Source: Perca fluviatilis (Eukaryota > Chordata > Actinopteri > Perciformes > Percidae). From it: a stretch of 64,000 nt of DNA. A model generated the notes under the pieces. It saw only the letters and a list, made by a program, of their open reading frames with translations, searched no databases and was not told the DNA's origin. The translations under genes and the position numbers were made by a program. The stretch is from NCBI RefSeq assembly GCF_010015445.1, contig NC_053116.1:32732785-32796784 (forward strand). The letters run 5' to 3'. Of the stretch, positions 1-12,919 are shown in pieces; position 1 is the stretch's first letter, and each line of letters starts with the position of its first letter.

Positions 1-1210
1 ACATAATGTCTTGGTACAGAGAGGACCATCCTAAAGATTCATATACAATTCAATGGTGATTGCGCCTGCATTTGCAGCTTGATATAGATAATCCAATTTT
101 TTATTTAAGGATAAAGTTGCATGCATGTAAATCACATCACCATAGTCTTAATATAGATAAAAATGAGCTTTGCACAATTTTCTTTCTGGCCTCTGGCCAT
201 TTTTTTGTATTTGTCTGTCTTTGATGTGATGCTTTGTAATCAGCCTACTGTCAGGTATTAGAGACACTACTCAAAGGCAGACTGAAGCCAGGAATAAGGA
301 ACAATGATAGTTGATTGATAAACAATGAAGTGTGTCAGGATGAGTAGATAGCAGGAGAGTGGGGCAGTGTCCCCACAGGGTGTGAGGTGAGCTTATGAAA
401 ACAGACAAAAAAGAATCACACCTAAAACCCCTGTTTTTTATGTGTTGGCTATAAGAACATTTTGCAAAGCTACTCTTGTTTATTTCATACCAGTATTATG
501 TAAATCTGATTGTGTTATGCCTTAAGCAGTATGTACTGTAAGTGGATGACAGCCTGTGTTGAGGGGATGTGGCAGGGAACTGCAGCATTTTGGATGTCCT
601 CCTTAGTGAACAAAGGTTTGGAGACTGCCTGCTGAAATAGAAATATCAGAAATATAGGGCCAGAAGTCATACAATTTCAGTATATGAAATAACTTTCATG
701 GGATATGTGAGAAAGCAGTTTCCTTCCCAGTACTGTAATGACAACAAACATAACATGTATGCTATGTAATCCCTATGTTGGTCATCCAGTAGGGAGTAAC
801 AGCCAGTGATGTCAACCTACTACCGACTCACCGAGGAAAGCCATTTTGGTAGTGTGATACTGTAGATGCCAGGACAATATAATAAGCTGATAAAAAATAA
901 CCTGATTATTTGACTTGATTAAAAACTAATAACACACCATTACTATGAAAACAACTATCAAAAGAAAAAATACTTTTTATGGTGTTTGTCGTAGCTTTCA
1001 AGAATTAGAAATGTCAAATGTAAAGTAGAGATGTGAGCCTTGTTTTTTGAAGTTCACTATGTTATAAATTACAACTGAAATATTCTTTACAACTATTGAA
1101 TACTTATTGTGATAACCCCTGCCAGAAATACTGTTAAAAGTTAAGTTATATACTGCAGAAAAAGTGATTATTTCCAGTCAGTGCTGTTGCTTATGTGTAC
1201 TGCAACTGTC
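1..1210. other. Gene-free sequence
   Basis: AT-rich sequence; no exon-like frame with splice sites, RNA gene or recognised repeat seen. Confidence 0.6.
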
Positions 1211-1390
1211 GGGCGCCTGGGTAGCTCACCTGGTAGAGCAGGCGCCCATATACAGAGGCTCAGTCCTTGGCACAGTGGCTCAGGGTTTGGGTCTGATCTG
1301 CGGCCATTAGCTGCATGTCTTCCCCCTCTCTCTCCCCCCTTTCCTGTCAACAGCTGTCCTGTCTATTAAAGGCTGAAATGCCAAAAACAT
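1211..1390 (+). repeat. tRNA-derived SINE
   Basis: The 5' part resembles a tRNA with an internal A box (TAGCTCACCTGG, 1222-1233) and a hairpin arm formed by GGCGCCTGG and its partner GGCGCC. A degenerate B box (GGGTTTGGGTCTGA) follows about 50 bp later. A pyrimidine-rich body (CCCCCTCTCTCTCCCCCC) leads to a tail with TATTAAAGGCTGAAATG. Such SINEs are copied by pol III transcription and LINE machinery. The family name is not assigned. Confidence 0.75.
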
Positions 1391-1526
1391 TATCTTAATG
1401 TCTTGTCTTCTTTATGCTGAAAGGGAATAAAGAGATGCAATCCAGCGTTCCACACAAGGCCACACAGATGATTTCACCTATTCAACCTGACAGGTCGAAG
1501 TCTTGTGGAGCTATGGTGTGCATGTG

Positions 1527-2045
1527 CAACCTGATCTGACAGAATTCCGTGAAATGAACACGGCTCCTTAACTTAAGCTGCTGTGGCAGTTTCAAGGAAT
1601 CACAAAAATTCTGTGATGGGCCCACAGAAGAATTCCGTGAAATGAACACGGATCGCCGAAAATTCCGTAATGGGCTCACGGAAGAATTCTGTAAAAAGAA
1701 CACGGCCCCTTAAGTTAAGGAAAAGGTCATGGGTCGGCTTATGCTTCCATGACACGCGGGACAACAACGGGACGGTTGGGTTTAGGAAAAGAAGAACGGG
1801 ACGGTTGGGTCCTGTGTTGTTTGACCCATCCACCACCCCAACCAACCTCCCTATGCAGATTTTTGGGCTTTCATACTACTTGCTACCGTAGTTGCTCTTA
1901 ATGCTATGTCATCTTCTCATTGACTTTACATTGGCATTGATTTCTGTTGTGGCCACACGGAATTTTCCCACATTCCGTGCCATCACCACGTAATGCGGTG
2001 TTAACAGTTCGTGATCATTTTACAGAATTCTGTGAGACCAGGCTG
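1527..2045. mobile_element. Foldback-type element with GAGACC-ended inverted repeats
   Basis: The left end (CAACCTGATCTGACAGAATT) is inverted at the right (AATTCTGTGAGACCAGGCTG). The element is flanked by exact 7-bp copies of GCATGTG (1520-1526 and 2046-2052). Three internal copies of a GAATTCCGTGAAATGAACAC-type unit begin near 1540, 1629 and 1683. It shares the block GACCCATCCACCACCCCAAC with 48646-49121. No coding potential; relationship to Mutator-like elements is only a guess. Confidence 0.75.
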
Positions 2046-2052
2046 GCATGTG

Positions 2053-2823
2053 TGGTCATCAAACTACATTTACCAATATAAGGCATGTTTAATATGTGTT
2101 TGTTAGTCTGTGGCTAAGGTCGTGAAGTCAAAAGAATTAAGTTGTTTACAGTGCCCTTGATACACGTGGTGTTTTGTTATTTGCCACACAGAGCTAGCTA
2201 TTCAAGTTGGCACGCCCACCCTGCTCATACAGGAACTGTGACGGTCACCTTTTCAAGTGCAACCAACATAAATAAAGGAGGTGTACGTTGTACCTGTCTA
2301 ACAGGTGCAACTGAATCATCCTACTCATGGTATCCCATTCTGAGGCAAGAGCCAGTCCAGTGCTTTGGCCCATGGCAATGGTAGGGCTCTGAGTAATGTA
2401 AAGACTAATGAAGTTTGTCCAATGTCTGTTTATAAAACTCATTTTACAGGTTATGGTTTGGTAGAAAAAAGAGCAATCAATTTGTAAGAAGATGGTGAGC
2501 AACTGTTGCAGCATTGTGATCAAAAATGTAATAATGATTCACAAGATTTGGGTTGAATTTGGACCAATGTGTTATTTATTTATGTATCTATCTGACACAT
2601 CCAATCTTCATTGTGCCCTTTCTCCAAAGTAATGTTAAAATGGTGGAAAACCTGGTGGACAAAAGGAATAAAACATTTGAGGATAACAGGCAGGAAAGAC
2701 TAGTAGCAGTGTTAGCAGTAAGTTGGATGTGTTTAGGTACTAGAGTGACCTACATCTGTTCTAGCTAGTCATAGTTCAACATTTCAGCTTTAACCTAGCA
2801 CATTTATGCTCCCAGTGTGCACC
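2053..2823. other. Gene-free sequence
   Basis: Between two transposons; nothing recognised on either strand. Confidence 0.6.
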
Positions 2824-2825
2824 AG

Positions 2826-4130
2826 AGGCCTGTACTACTTTGGCGTTAGCGTGCTAACTTCAGGTTCAACTCAGGATTTTCTGTATCACGAAGGTGGATC
2901 ACTTGTTATCGGGTTCAATCGCCGTGGTAACTCATGCTGATCGCCTAGCCTGGTCGGGAGCAGATTAAGTTGGAGATCAGAGATCAACCAGTGTAAAAGC
3001 ACCGCCTACTGATCAATCAATACTCGATTTATAACGGCGTCACCGTTCTTAGAAGATCAGGCGGAGCTCGGTGCGAGGAGAGAGCTGAGAGAGAGAGAGA
3101 GGTGCGCTCATAAAAGTTAAAACATTTAGAGACCGACATCCCCGTTAACATTCACTGATGGGTATCTTTATAAAAGATATAGATTTTAAGAGGAGTGAAT
3201 TACATATAGGCTATTGTCGGCTTCTAACAGCCGTGTGTTGCCAATACGCACATCGGTTAGAATTGTGTTTTGATATATTTTTTATTTTCTCTCATGATTG
3301 CTTACCACTGCCAGGGTTTCAACTGAAATAAATAGCTAAAGCAACAACAGTTCATGGAAAGCAAAAGTGTAATTATGGTCAGATCTTGTGCCTGACTGAT
3401 GGGGAAGTGACCAGTGTAGTCTAATGTAGGATATTATAGTGGGTGTACTGTACTGTATATTGGCCAAAATTTGCCTTTGGGGGAGAAGGGGGGCATATCA
3501 TTGTTGGGGGGCCTGGGTGTCCTCCCCCAGGGAAGTTCAACGACTTCATTGCCTGCATTCCGATACACTTTAATGCACCAATTTACGGTAAAAAATACCT
3601 TTATTCAGCCTATAGATGTTAAGAAAAAAGCACGGATGACAATTCAAAATGTATCAAAAATATAATGGAAAGTAGCCTATGTTGTTACGTGTCATTGGGC
3701 ATTTTTAAGTGGTTAGCCTATATAAAAATCCTGGAGCTTACTATCACGTAGACTACACCACTGGAAGTGATATTGATAGGATAAGCATTGTGATTTACGT
3801 AAAACAGCATTGGCTTTTTTTGCCAGTTTTCTTTCCTGCATTTTGCCTGTAAAACGTGTCTTTGTTCTTCATATTTATGTAGAATTATAGTTTGCTCTTC
3901 TTATATAAAATATGCGGCTCTGGTAGATGTTTGCGATTGGTCGTGCTGTGCAAACACCGCCTCTTTTATGTGAACACGCGCCACTGGATTGGGAAACCCT
4001 GAGTTGACTTAACTAGTTGATAACCAGCGTCATGATACAGCTTATGCGGGACCGTGGTTGTTAGGTTAGGTGAAGCCGTATAACTGAAAGAGATCCAGGG
4101 CATGTTGATCTTGCTTCATAGTACAGGCCT
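2826..4130. mobile_element. Non-autonomous DNA transposon with AGGCCTGTACTA termini, long form
   Basis: It begins AGGCCTGTACTACTTTGGCG and ends inverted as TAGTACAGGCCT; CAG stands directly on both sides. About 200 bp at each end match the shorter copy at 24337-24837 in inverted orientation. The 1.3-kb interior encodes no recognisable transposase. Superfamily not assigned (PIF/Harbinger-like and hAT-like ends both considered). Confidence 0.75.
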
Positions 4131-4132
4131 CA

Positions 4133-4975
4133 GGAAGTGTCCTCGGCTTTAAAGCCAATTTGGCATAGTGGTCAAACAGTGGAATTACAACTTCTGGGTC
4201 CATCATGTGATGCCCTCTGGCCTATGAGTCAGCTGCTGGAAACATTAAAGAGCCAAATGGAAAACAGAATATTGTACCAACTTATGGAGGTAATCTTTAT
4301 AGCTACTGTAGCTACAGCTGACAAAAAAACGTCATTTCAGTCGGTCGCTATCTAAAATGAGAAGCATGCTTACCTCTGTCTAAACTCAAGGAGCCATTGT
4401 TTCAAAAATTACATTGAATTTCAGGTGGTAAGTTTGCTACCACTTTTGTAAACTATATATGTGTCGTGAGAACAGAAAGCAACACTAGCAGGACGGGGCT
4501 TAGTGAATGTGAAACATTTGGTGCGTTTTTGCCAAATTAATTACATTTTTTTTTAACAACTTTGTACGGCCTACCTAAAATGTCCTACTATTTTGGAAGA
4601 CAAATCTGCACATAAGTGCTACAGAATAATCAACCAACCATGATGTTCCTTTCTCTACTACAGATAGATATACATTCCTGCCTGATATTTATAACTCTCC
4701 CAGCAGTTTGAACAAATAATATAAAGCATGGTTAGAAAAACATGGAGGGAAAAGAGGAGGTGGAGAGCAAAAATGAACATGTTCCATGGAAAAAACCTGG
4801 TCCTCCTCAGCACAGTGGCCCTGTGCCCATTTTACCAGTGCCCACAAAAGTTGGGTTCCTTTTTTGATTTTCTGTCTCCTGCTCTCTCCTTCCTCTGTTT
4901 TTGAACCACAGCATGCCTCTTATGTCAATTAATCACATATGCATTTATTCATCTTCTCTGTTTCTGTCAACAAAC

Positions 4976-5061
<86 letters not shown>

Positions 5062-7785
5062 CACATGTTCCTCTTATGTTTCTCTGTGTCCCTGTATGAT
5101 CCCTCTGTAACAGTTTTTCCTCCTCCCACCGCCCATTTCACTCTACCCCCTTGCCACACCCACTGTCGCTATGGCAACGGGGTTTACCACAGAGCAATGA
5201 TGACATTGCCAGATGCATATGGAAATAGTTTGAGTGTGGTTGCCTTGGATACGGAGATACAGGGAACCATACAATGTGTAATTACGCACTGTATGGAGCG
5301 ATGTGTGGAAACACTGCAGCATGCGTGTGTCACTGGAGGCTTGAAGTCGCCTCTCTTCCTGGCAAGGAGTCTGGACAAGGAGACTCATTCACAGACGTTG
5401 GTAGTCCTTGTAAAACAGATTTGTGTTAATGCACTGAGGCTCGTACTCTGAGTCTGAGTGTTCCCTTGGCACTTTTTGTTTTTGGAGCGATAACGTAAAC
5501 TGTTCCTCCAGGCTGTAGAACAATGCAAAGACAAATAAACGTTTGCAGAAGCTTTAAACTGAAAAAGGAAGTCTGTAAATTTTTGTGGTTTTGTGCCAAT
5601 TTAGAGTCTGTCTTTTTTTTTTACCTGAATTACAGAAAATTGTAAGTCAAATCTGTTTCCAATCAAAGTGCTGCTTACAATAGTCCTTCTTGGTTTAGTT
5701 TGTGTGGGTTTTCATATGCTTGAATGTAAAAAAAGATGTGTAGGTCAAACATGAAGGGTGTCATTGATGAGCTGTCTTTTGTACCACGTCAGACAATAGT
5801 CAAAAGCCATTCTGTAGCGTCCCTCAGGCTATAATCCTGCAACAAGACAGAACACAATTGTGTGTATTCTGCTCCCCTGGTGGTGGCTGTCAGGGCATGT
5901 GTGTTGTCTATATCATGGTTTCTTTTCATGTTTAAGTGAAAACAGAAATGCTTAAAATATCCAAAGGAAGGGATAGTTGAGTGTTAGGCAACTCAGCAAA
6001 AGGCTGACTAATACTTTATACTTACTAGTATGAACTCATACTTCACGAGGGCTTATAGTGGAGGCAGTTTTGAGTTTCTGCATGTTTAAATATAGTCATC
6101 AAAATGCCTTCAAACTACATTTACATCTAAATCTATTTACTTCTAAAAAACATTAAATTGTCAATAAAAGTTGAGTTGAATTGTAGTGTTTACATCTACA
6201 AATCACCAAAACTACGTTATCAGTTTTTCCAACTATAAACTTCAACCATGAAAACACCATGAAAGCAAATGCCACAAGCTTCTGCTCCATGAAATCGTCA
6301 TGCTCCATCTAAAACTTCAAAAATAGATGATTACATTTTCCAATTTCAGGGTTCAGGTTTTTATTAAAGAATTTGCATTCCAAAATAAGAAGCTACCTAC
6401 AGTAGACATCTATCAATACCTCCAAGGCCACAAGTTAGCATATTATAAACTTATTACATTACTTTGAGGGGTTACAGATTAGGATACAAGAGCCCAAACC
6501 ATTATATGTGTTGTATATGCTGGCAACGTTGGGGTTCCATGGTTTATCCTCATCCTCAAATGTCATGTAAAAGCAAAACATAATGTTTGAAAATACTTAC
6601 AATTAACCATAAGTCTAACATTTGTGTTGCTTGTTCAAAAAACTAATTACGTATTTATATGGTAATTAAAGAAAGATAGATACATAGATTCACACAATAA
6701 TAAAATACATTGAGTGAAACAAGTCTTGAAAACAAGAAATCCTTCTCTCACACTTGTCACTACTTTGTTGTTAATCCTATATATGTCAAACTTAAGTAAA
6801 AGTGCTACTCTCCTAAGTATCATAAACTGAGATGTGACCACCCACATGGAGCACCCAGAACAATACCAACAGTGTGTTTAAAATGCCAGCCCTTTACATC
6901 CAAAAGGCTCAGTGGTGCTGAGAAAGAGCATGGAAAAGAAAAGTAACAGGGAAAACATTGGAGTCAAGCCTGGAAAGGAGAGTGTTTTGGGTTGCAGTGG
7001 GAATGTCAGAGGAGGATTTTAGAACCTAGTAGGGATAAGTAACACTTGCCTCAGCAAGTGGTATTTATCACACTGATAAAACCCTTACTTTAGCCTGTCC
7101 TCATGTCGTAGCTGAATGACAAAATGTTTTAGAGGTTTGGTGAAACCTATAGAGGGAAGAGGGGCTATGTGGGGCTTTGGGCATATATTATGTGACTTCA
7201 TAAGGAAAGTGTGTGTACTTGTGTCTGTTTCTTTCACTTCCTCTGCAAGTGTCAGGAGTCCAAGTTAACTATGTGTTTTAATATCTGTAATTACACATGT
7301 CAGGTTAAGTCTGTAAACGGCACAAACATAGCTGCTCATAACTGGTTCCATCGTTCACTCTGCATGCTGTATGATTCATACTCCAACAATGTTGTTGACT
7401 CATGTTTGAGAGATCCATTCATAAAAAAACAACCCTTATCCCATATTTATGGTGGTAACGTCTAGCTACATTGTGTCTGCAGAGATAATGTGTCAAGGCT
7501 TTTTGTGCAGTGAATAGGGAGAATCATTATCTAATTGGAATTGAGACAAAGTCAGGTAAGACTCAATACAGAGTCAACAGCATTTTTAAGTAACACTTTT
7601 TTAGTTAACTATGTCCAATTTAGCATCCAAGCTCCCCCATGCAGGCTGTCGTGAGCCATCTTATTTTTGAACCCACTCAGTCCTTGTTTCCCCATACAAT
7701 CACACTCACTTTCTTGTTTGCGTGACAATGCAACATTGGCAAGAAAAAATACATTCAGAAACACATTCATTCTGCATAGAGCTTG
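4133..7785. other. Gene-free sequence with one CA microsatellite
   Basis: Apart from the CA run at 4974-5058, only short chance open frames are present; none has keratin-like or other recognisable protein content. Confidence 0.6.
4974..5058. repeat. (CA)n microsatellite
   Basis: About 42 CA units with one CAAA interruption. Confidence 0.95.
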
Positions 7786-8250
7786 TTCAAATCATCTTTC
7801 TAGTACAGTACAAGCTGTTGTAGCCGAATCATGTCCCCAGATGGTTGACAAAGGTGTCCCACAAGGATCAATAATAGGTCCCTTGCTATTTACTTTAAAC
7901 ATAAATATTATTAGTGCCCCAACTCCGTACTCAATTTTAACGTTGATGTCACAATATTGTATGCCATCGGCTCTACTGCAAACCAGGCCTTCTCCAGATT
8001 ACAGTCTGCTTTTAATAAAATCCAGACATCTGTTGTTGATTAAAAGCTTGTTCTAAACACCAAATCAGTCATTGATTAAAAGCTTGTTCTAAACACCAAA
8101 AAGGCTAAATGGGTGGAATTGGCACCGCACCTACTCCCATCCATGCCCTCTGTAGAAATCGAATTAATGCAGTATAGCACTGTGTATCTGGGAATTTGGT
8201 TAGATAGCAGATTGTTCAACTAAACTCATGTTGAACAACTCTTTAAAAGG
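7786..8250 (+). pseudogene. Degraded LINE reverse-transcriptase fragment
   Basis: On the + strand, GVPQGSIIGPLLF (about 7850-7890) is the conserved reverse-transcriptase block. It is followed by decayed matches to later domain pieces, such as DVTILYAIGSTANQAFS and VYLGIWLDSRLFN. Stops and a frame change between them, plus a 36-bp tandem duplication (8036-8065 and 8072-8101 share TTGATTAAAAGCTTGTTCTA), show it is non-functional. Truncated at both ends. It is from a different LINE than 46079-47668; clade not assigned. Confidence 0.8.
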
Positions 8251-8264
8251 TAACAACACTCTGA

Positions 8265-9455
8265 TGCCATGGTGCCTCTGAGGCTGTAGCACAGCATGCT
8301 AGCAGGCTTACAATGAGAATGCTAACATGCGATGCTATGCAAGTATAATATTTAACGTGTTCACCGTCTTAGTTTAGCTGTTGATATTCTTATATTTGCT
8401 AATTACCACTTAACAAAGTATAGCTAAGGCTGATGGGAATGCCATTATATGTCGTGGTTGGCCATACACCAAAGTACTGCTGAAATTTAAAGGTTTGACC
8501 TGATGATGCTGCACAGATAAAAAGTTGGGGGATCATCATAGTTATTAAAATTCATCCTTTTAACTAACCTGACTCCGCCAGATGGATTGCTTCGAGTTTG
8601 CTCGGCATATCCATCTGGGAACTTTCCGTTGGAGAACTTTTGGGAAGGGGCGAAAATACTGGTTAGCTGATTGGATAAACCAACTGTCTATCACCACCTA
8701 TTCGGATGATAGACAGGCCAAATCAACCAATCAGATCAAACTCTTGCCGAAACCAGTCGGGAGAAGAGCAAAAACATATTTTCCTCCAAGAAAAGCCTCC
8801 AGTGCCTTTTTTGCTCTTCTTTCAGTGAAGGAATACTTTCTAATTTGGATAAAACTTGCACGATAGCTATGCTTATCTCATTCGTGGAAGCTGCCATATT
8901 GTTTAGACTGAACAGTCGCTTCTCGTTGCGTCACACCTAAACCCGCCTCAAAACCAACGCTGATTGGTCGGTCGTTTGGAGAACCGCTCCAAATTTTCTC
9001 TATCTCAAGATGCCAGACTGATCTGCGAGACGAGATCAGGACGGTCTCACGAGGCTACCTTTGAACACCATGAATATCTGTAACAAATGTTACGACAATA
9101 CATACACCAGTTGACAAGACATTAGTTTTGCCCAAAGTGGTCCGACCTACCAACCCACTAACCAACTAATAGACGGACATTGCCATCCCTAGAGCTGCAC
9201 CACTATTATGGCTAAAACCCAAGAATGTCAAAGGTGGCACTAGGAAAAGTCATGGGTCAAAGTCGGTAGGTTTCATCCTTTGGAGTACATGGATGTCTGT
9301 ACAATATTCCATTTAAGTCATTCAATAGTTGCTGGAATATTGCAGTATGGACCAAAGAGGTGGATTGACCAACCAAACAACACTGCCATCCCTCGAGCAA
9401 CGCCACTAGCATGACTAAAAGATGTAATTGAATTCTCAGAACCGTTAAAAACAAA
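8265..9455. repeat. Old dispersed repeat, interrupted by a later transposon
   Basis: The sequence is built of units such as 'aaggctgatgggaatgccat', 'ttcatcctttggagtacatg' and 'attgccatccctagagctgc', also present at 59136-59420. It has no open reading frame of note. The insertion at 8565-9057 splits one unit. The family is very common in percomorph genomes; its original class is unknown to me. Confidence 0.65.
8565..9057. mobile_element. Short DNA transposon nested in dispersed repeat
   Basis: The ends are TAACCTGACTCC and, inverted, TAGCCTCGTGAGACC. Flanking 9-mers are CCTTTTAAC (8556-8564) and CCTTTGAAC (9058-9066), 8 of 9 identical. Joining the flanks restores a dispersed-repeat unit like that at 59305-59340. 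Terminal form and duplication length resemble the element at 39315-39730. Confidence 0.75.
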
Positions 9456-10472
9456 ACAGCATTACACAATCTACTTTACAATCTACACTGGGTTATGGAG
9501 ATATAGTATATGCTCATGTTTGTGCCACTACACTTAAACCACTGGATGCCATTCACAGTGGTATTCAATTCATTACTTCAGACAGCTATCATACTCACCA
9601 CTTTGTGATGTGAAAAGTCTAAGTTGAGTTAAAAATGCAATGGCACCAGATCACAGGATTTGCTTTCCCAATAGGATATTATTATTATATATGTTATATG
9701 TATGTCAAATGAACTTGCATTCATCCATATTAACTGAGATGTCCATGCGGTTTACACCTGTGGTTGTAAATAACTTCCTTTGAGCTGTCCTTCAAGGCAT
9801 TCACAAAATGACTCATTAATCAAGTGAGCAGAACTATTTATTAGTTTGTGGTGTGGTACAGCTTTTCCCCCTGGAAACCATGTGTTTTGGTCACTATCTG
9901 CTGCAGTGAATACACAAATAAAGTAAAAGCATGTACAGTATGTTGCTATGGAGATGAAATCTTTCAACACTCAAACACAATAAGTGACGTGCCTCCCCCA
10001 CATTCTGCGAGTGCTATAGCTCCACCTCCACTAAAAACCCACAAAGTGTCTCACTTCCTTCTCCACATTACTATTATGGACGTCAGCATATTTCACTTTG
10101 AAATAAGAATCACAGAGGTCTATAAGATTTATAAATCTATCCCTCATGTGAACTGGTAGTTAATTGGTAGCTTTATTGGGCCTTTGTATACAATATGCCA
10201 TTCCGCAAGAATAAACAGCAGATTAGCCTCAACAAGATGTGTGAGACAAGGATATGCCACTAACAGCTAGGTATTTTTGTCTAACATTATACTGCAGACA
10301 ACCTTCAGCCAGGAGACTATAAAGTGTGCAGCGTACGGTATCGGAGCCCATGTTTTCACATGATTTTAATCACTGTGTGATCTTGGAAGAGCTGGGTGGG
10401 TCATAAGTGGGCTGTATTAGTGGGTGAACAGAAATACAAATACAAAACTTTCTTTTTTCTCATAGTATGAAA

Positions 10473-10538
<66 letters not shown>

Positions 10539-10872
10539 TCATGTTCTAGCTTGGGTCTTGCTTGCTTTGGCCTTGTACTGTATGTAGCTGGGTGTGTCTG
10601 TGTTTAAACTCACACAAAAGCATATGATACACAAAGCCTGATTGCAGTGTTTAAGTTGGGCCTACTCTAATGTTTGACTGCTGAGTGAGGCCCTCCTTAT
10701 GTTGGTATAATGTGGGGTAATTTGGGTTTGAGGATAAAAGTGGGGGCCTCTTAAGGTGGGTGGCATGGCCAAGAACAGAAATACAAAACAATTTGGACCA
10801 TATCTTATCTTTTGTACTTTGTTTTGTGGTATTGAGTATTATGGTAGTGAGCAAGGTGATTTATATAAAGTT
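9456..10872. other. Gene-free sequence with one TA microsatellite
   Basis: Nothing recognised besides the TA run at 10474-10535. Confidence 0.6.
10474..10535. repeat. (TA)n microsatellite
   Basis: About 30 TA units. Confidence 0.95.
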
Positions 10873-12601
10873 TTAAAGGAGAATTCCGGTCGATTTCAAC
10901 ATGTAGCTCTGTTGTTTATAAATTTGGAGTGCTGTCAGTTGCGAGAAAAACGAAAACAATCGCTGTTGCCTACACCGTGTTATCCTCCTGCTAGCGTTAG
11001 CACCCACAAGGCTGAAACAGGGCAAGTTTTAAACTTGCTTTTAGCCTCCTAACATGTTTGAAATGTCATTACAAGTGCCTACCCATGTGAAGGGATTGAT
11101 GCATAAAAGTTCTGCTAATTCAGCTCTGTTTAGTTCCGGTGTTGAGACAGCAAGACTTAGGGACCGCCTACAAACTACAATACCGAAAAGAGATACAACA
11201 AAAATATTTATTAATTTAATGATTTAAGTGATGGTTTGGAGTAATTTCACCCTAGGGTCCTTTGCACCATGACCTCGAGCCAAACACCCCCCTGGCTTTT
11301 TTCACCTGGGTCTAACATTGGGAGAGTTAGTGTAGAGTAGCGTTATCAGCTCAATAGCTTAGCGCAGGGGCTAATGGACCCACGTTTGTATCTCGTAAAT
11401 GACCCCACTAATAATGTCCGAAATGATACCAAACTTCTACACTAGTACAAATAGGTTATGCACTCATAAAACGATGGATTGGAAAGTTAGTAAGTAAACC
11501 AGAAGTTTATGAACACTTGCCTGCTCTCTTCTGCTCTCTGTTGCTGCTGCTGCTGCTGCTACCTGCAGTTAGACGAGTGCTTAAGGCCGTCTACAAATTA
11601 CTACACCGAAAAGAAATACAACAAAAATATTTATTAATTTAATGAATAAATAAGGTAATGTCTCCAAACTTACCTCAATTATTACTTGTCTCCTGCTAGT
11701 TATACTACAGCACTTACTTTAAAAAAAAAAAGTTAAATTAAAAAATATTTTTGTTGCATCTCTTTTCGGTGCTGTAATTTGTAGACGGCCCTAAGCACTC
11801 GTCTTACAGCAGCAACAACAACAGCAGAGAGCAGAAGCCAGCAGGCAAGTGTTATTTACATAAACTTCTGGTGTACTTACAAACTTTCCAATCCATCGCT
11901 ATGAGTCATAACCTATAGCAATTGTATAGAGCGTTGGTAATCATTTCGGTTTTATTAGTGGGGTCATTTACAGACGACGTGTCCATTAGCCCCCCTATGC
12001 TTATCAGCAGATTATAACGCTACTCTAATCTCCCAATGTGCGACCCAGGTGAAAAAAGCGCCTGGAGTGGGTGTTTGGCTCGAGGTCTGTCTATGGGACG
12101 GGTGAAATTTCGCCTATCGCCATCACTTTAAATAAGGTAGTGTCTCCAAACTTACCTCAATTATAACTTGTATTCTGCTAGTTGTACTGCAGCACTTTTA
12201 AAAAATAAGCATATGCCTATTTTTGAAAAAAATTTTGTAACTCTTCGGTGTTGTAGTTTGTAGACGGTCCCTAAACACTTGTCTTGCCATCTCAACACTG
12301 GAACTAAACAGAGCTGAATTAGCACAACTTTTATGCATTTCTTTCACATCTACTGTAGTCAGATTCACTGTGTTCACTCAGAAGGAATCCCTTCACATGG
12401 GTAGGCACTTGTAATGACATTTTGAACATGTTAAGAGGCTAAAAGCACATTTAGAACTTGCCCTGTTTCAGCCTCCTGTGTGCAAACTGTAACAGGAGGA
12501 TAACACGGTGTAGGCAGCACCGATTGTTTTTGTTTTTCTCGACAGCACTCAAAATTTACAAACAGAGCTACATGTTGAAATCGACCGGAATTCTCCTTTA
12601 A
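10873..12601. mobile_element. 1.7-kb palindromic element with TTAAAGGAGAATTCC ends
   Basis: It begins TTAAAGGAGAATTCCGGTCG at 10873 and ends with the inverted sequence at 12601, both closing on TTAA. Homology between arms continues inwards: 'aggcacttgtaatgacatt', 'agacggccctaagcac' and 'ccaatccat' all have inverted partners, so nearly the whole element is two arms meeting near 11700. No transposase reading frame was seen. TTAA ends suggest piggyBac-like insertion, by inference. Confidence 0.82.
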
Positions 12602-12919
12602 GAACAGTAGACACCATTAGTGGGACAATTTGAAATACTGCATGTTTAAAGAAAAATGTTGAAAATAAAGGCAAATATGGGCAAACATCAGCACCTAAGC
12701 TCATTAATTATCAGATTATATCTTAATTTTTTAACCTGAACAAAAAACAAAGCTGCTTTCATTGTGCTGACAGGCTGATGGATCTGGCTTCACATTTTGC
12801 GTACAGACATGAGGAGTGGTAAGCAAATACATGTATTTGCAATTCCTTTGAGAGTGAGTATGCAACATTTTTCATATGATAGATGAATCACTCTGCAACA
12901 AAAGGACAGTCACACACAG

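Noticed and set aside
1211..1285. Functional tRNA gene
   Set aside because: The B box is degenerate and the cloverleaf cannot be completed; a tRNA-derived SINE explains it better.
4939..5451. Long open frame through the CA repeat
   Set aside because: The frame is a translated CA microsatellite with unremarkable flanks and no splice or domain support.
8582..8866. 94-residue open frame on the + strand
   Set aside because: It lies wholly inside the short transposon at 8565-9057, whose family is non-coding; no transposase motif is present.
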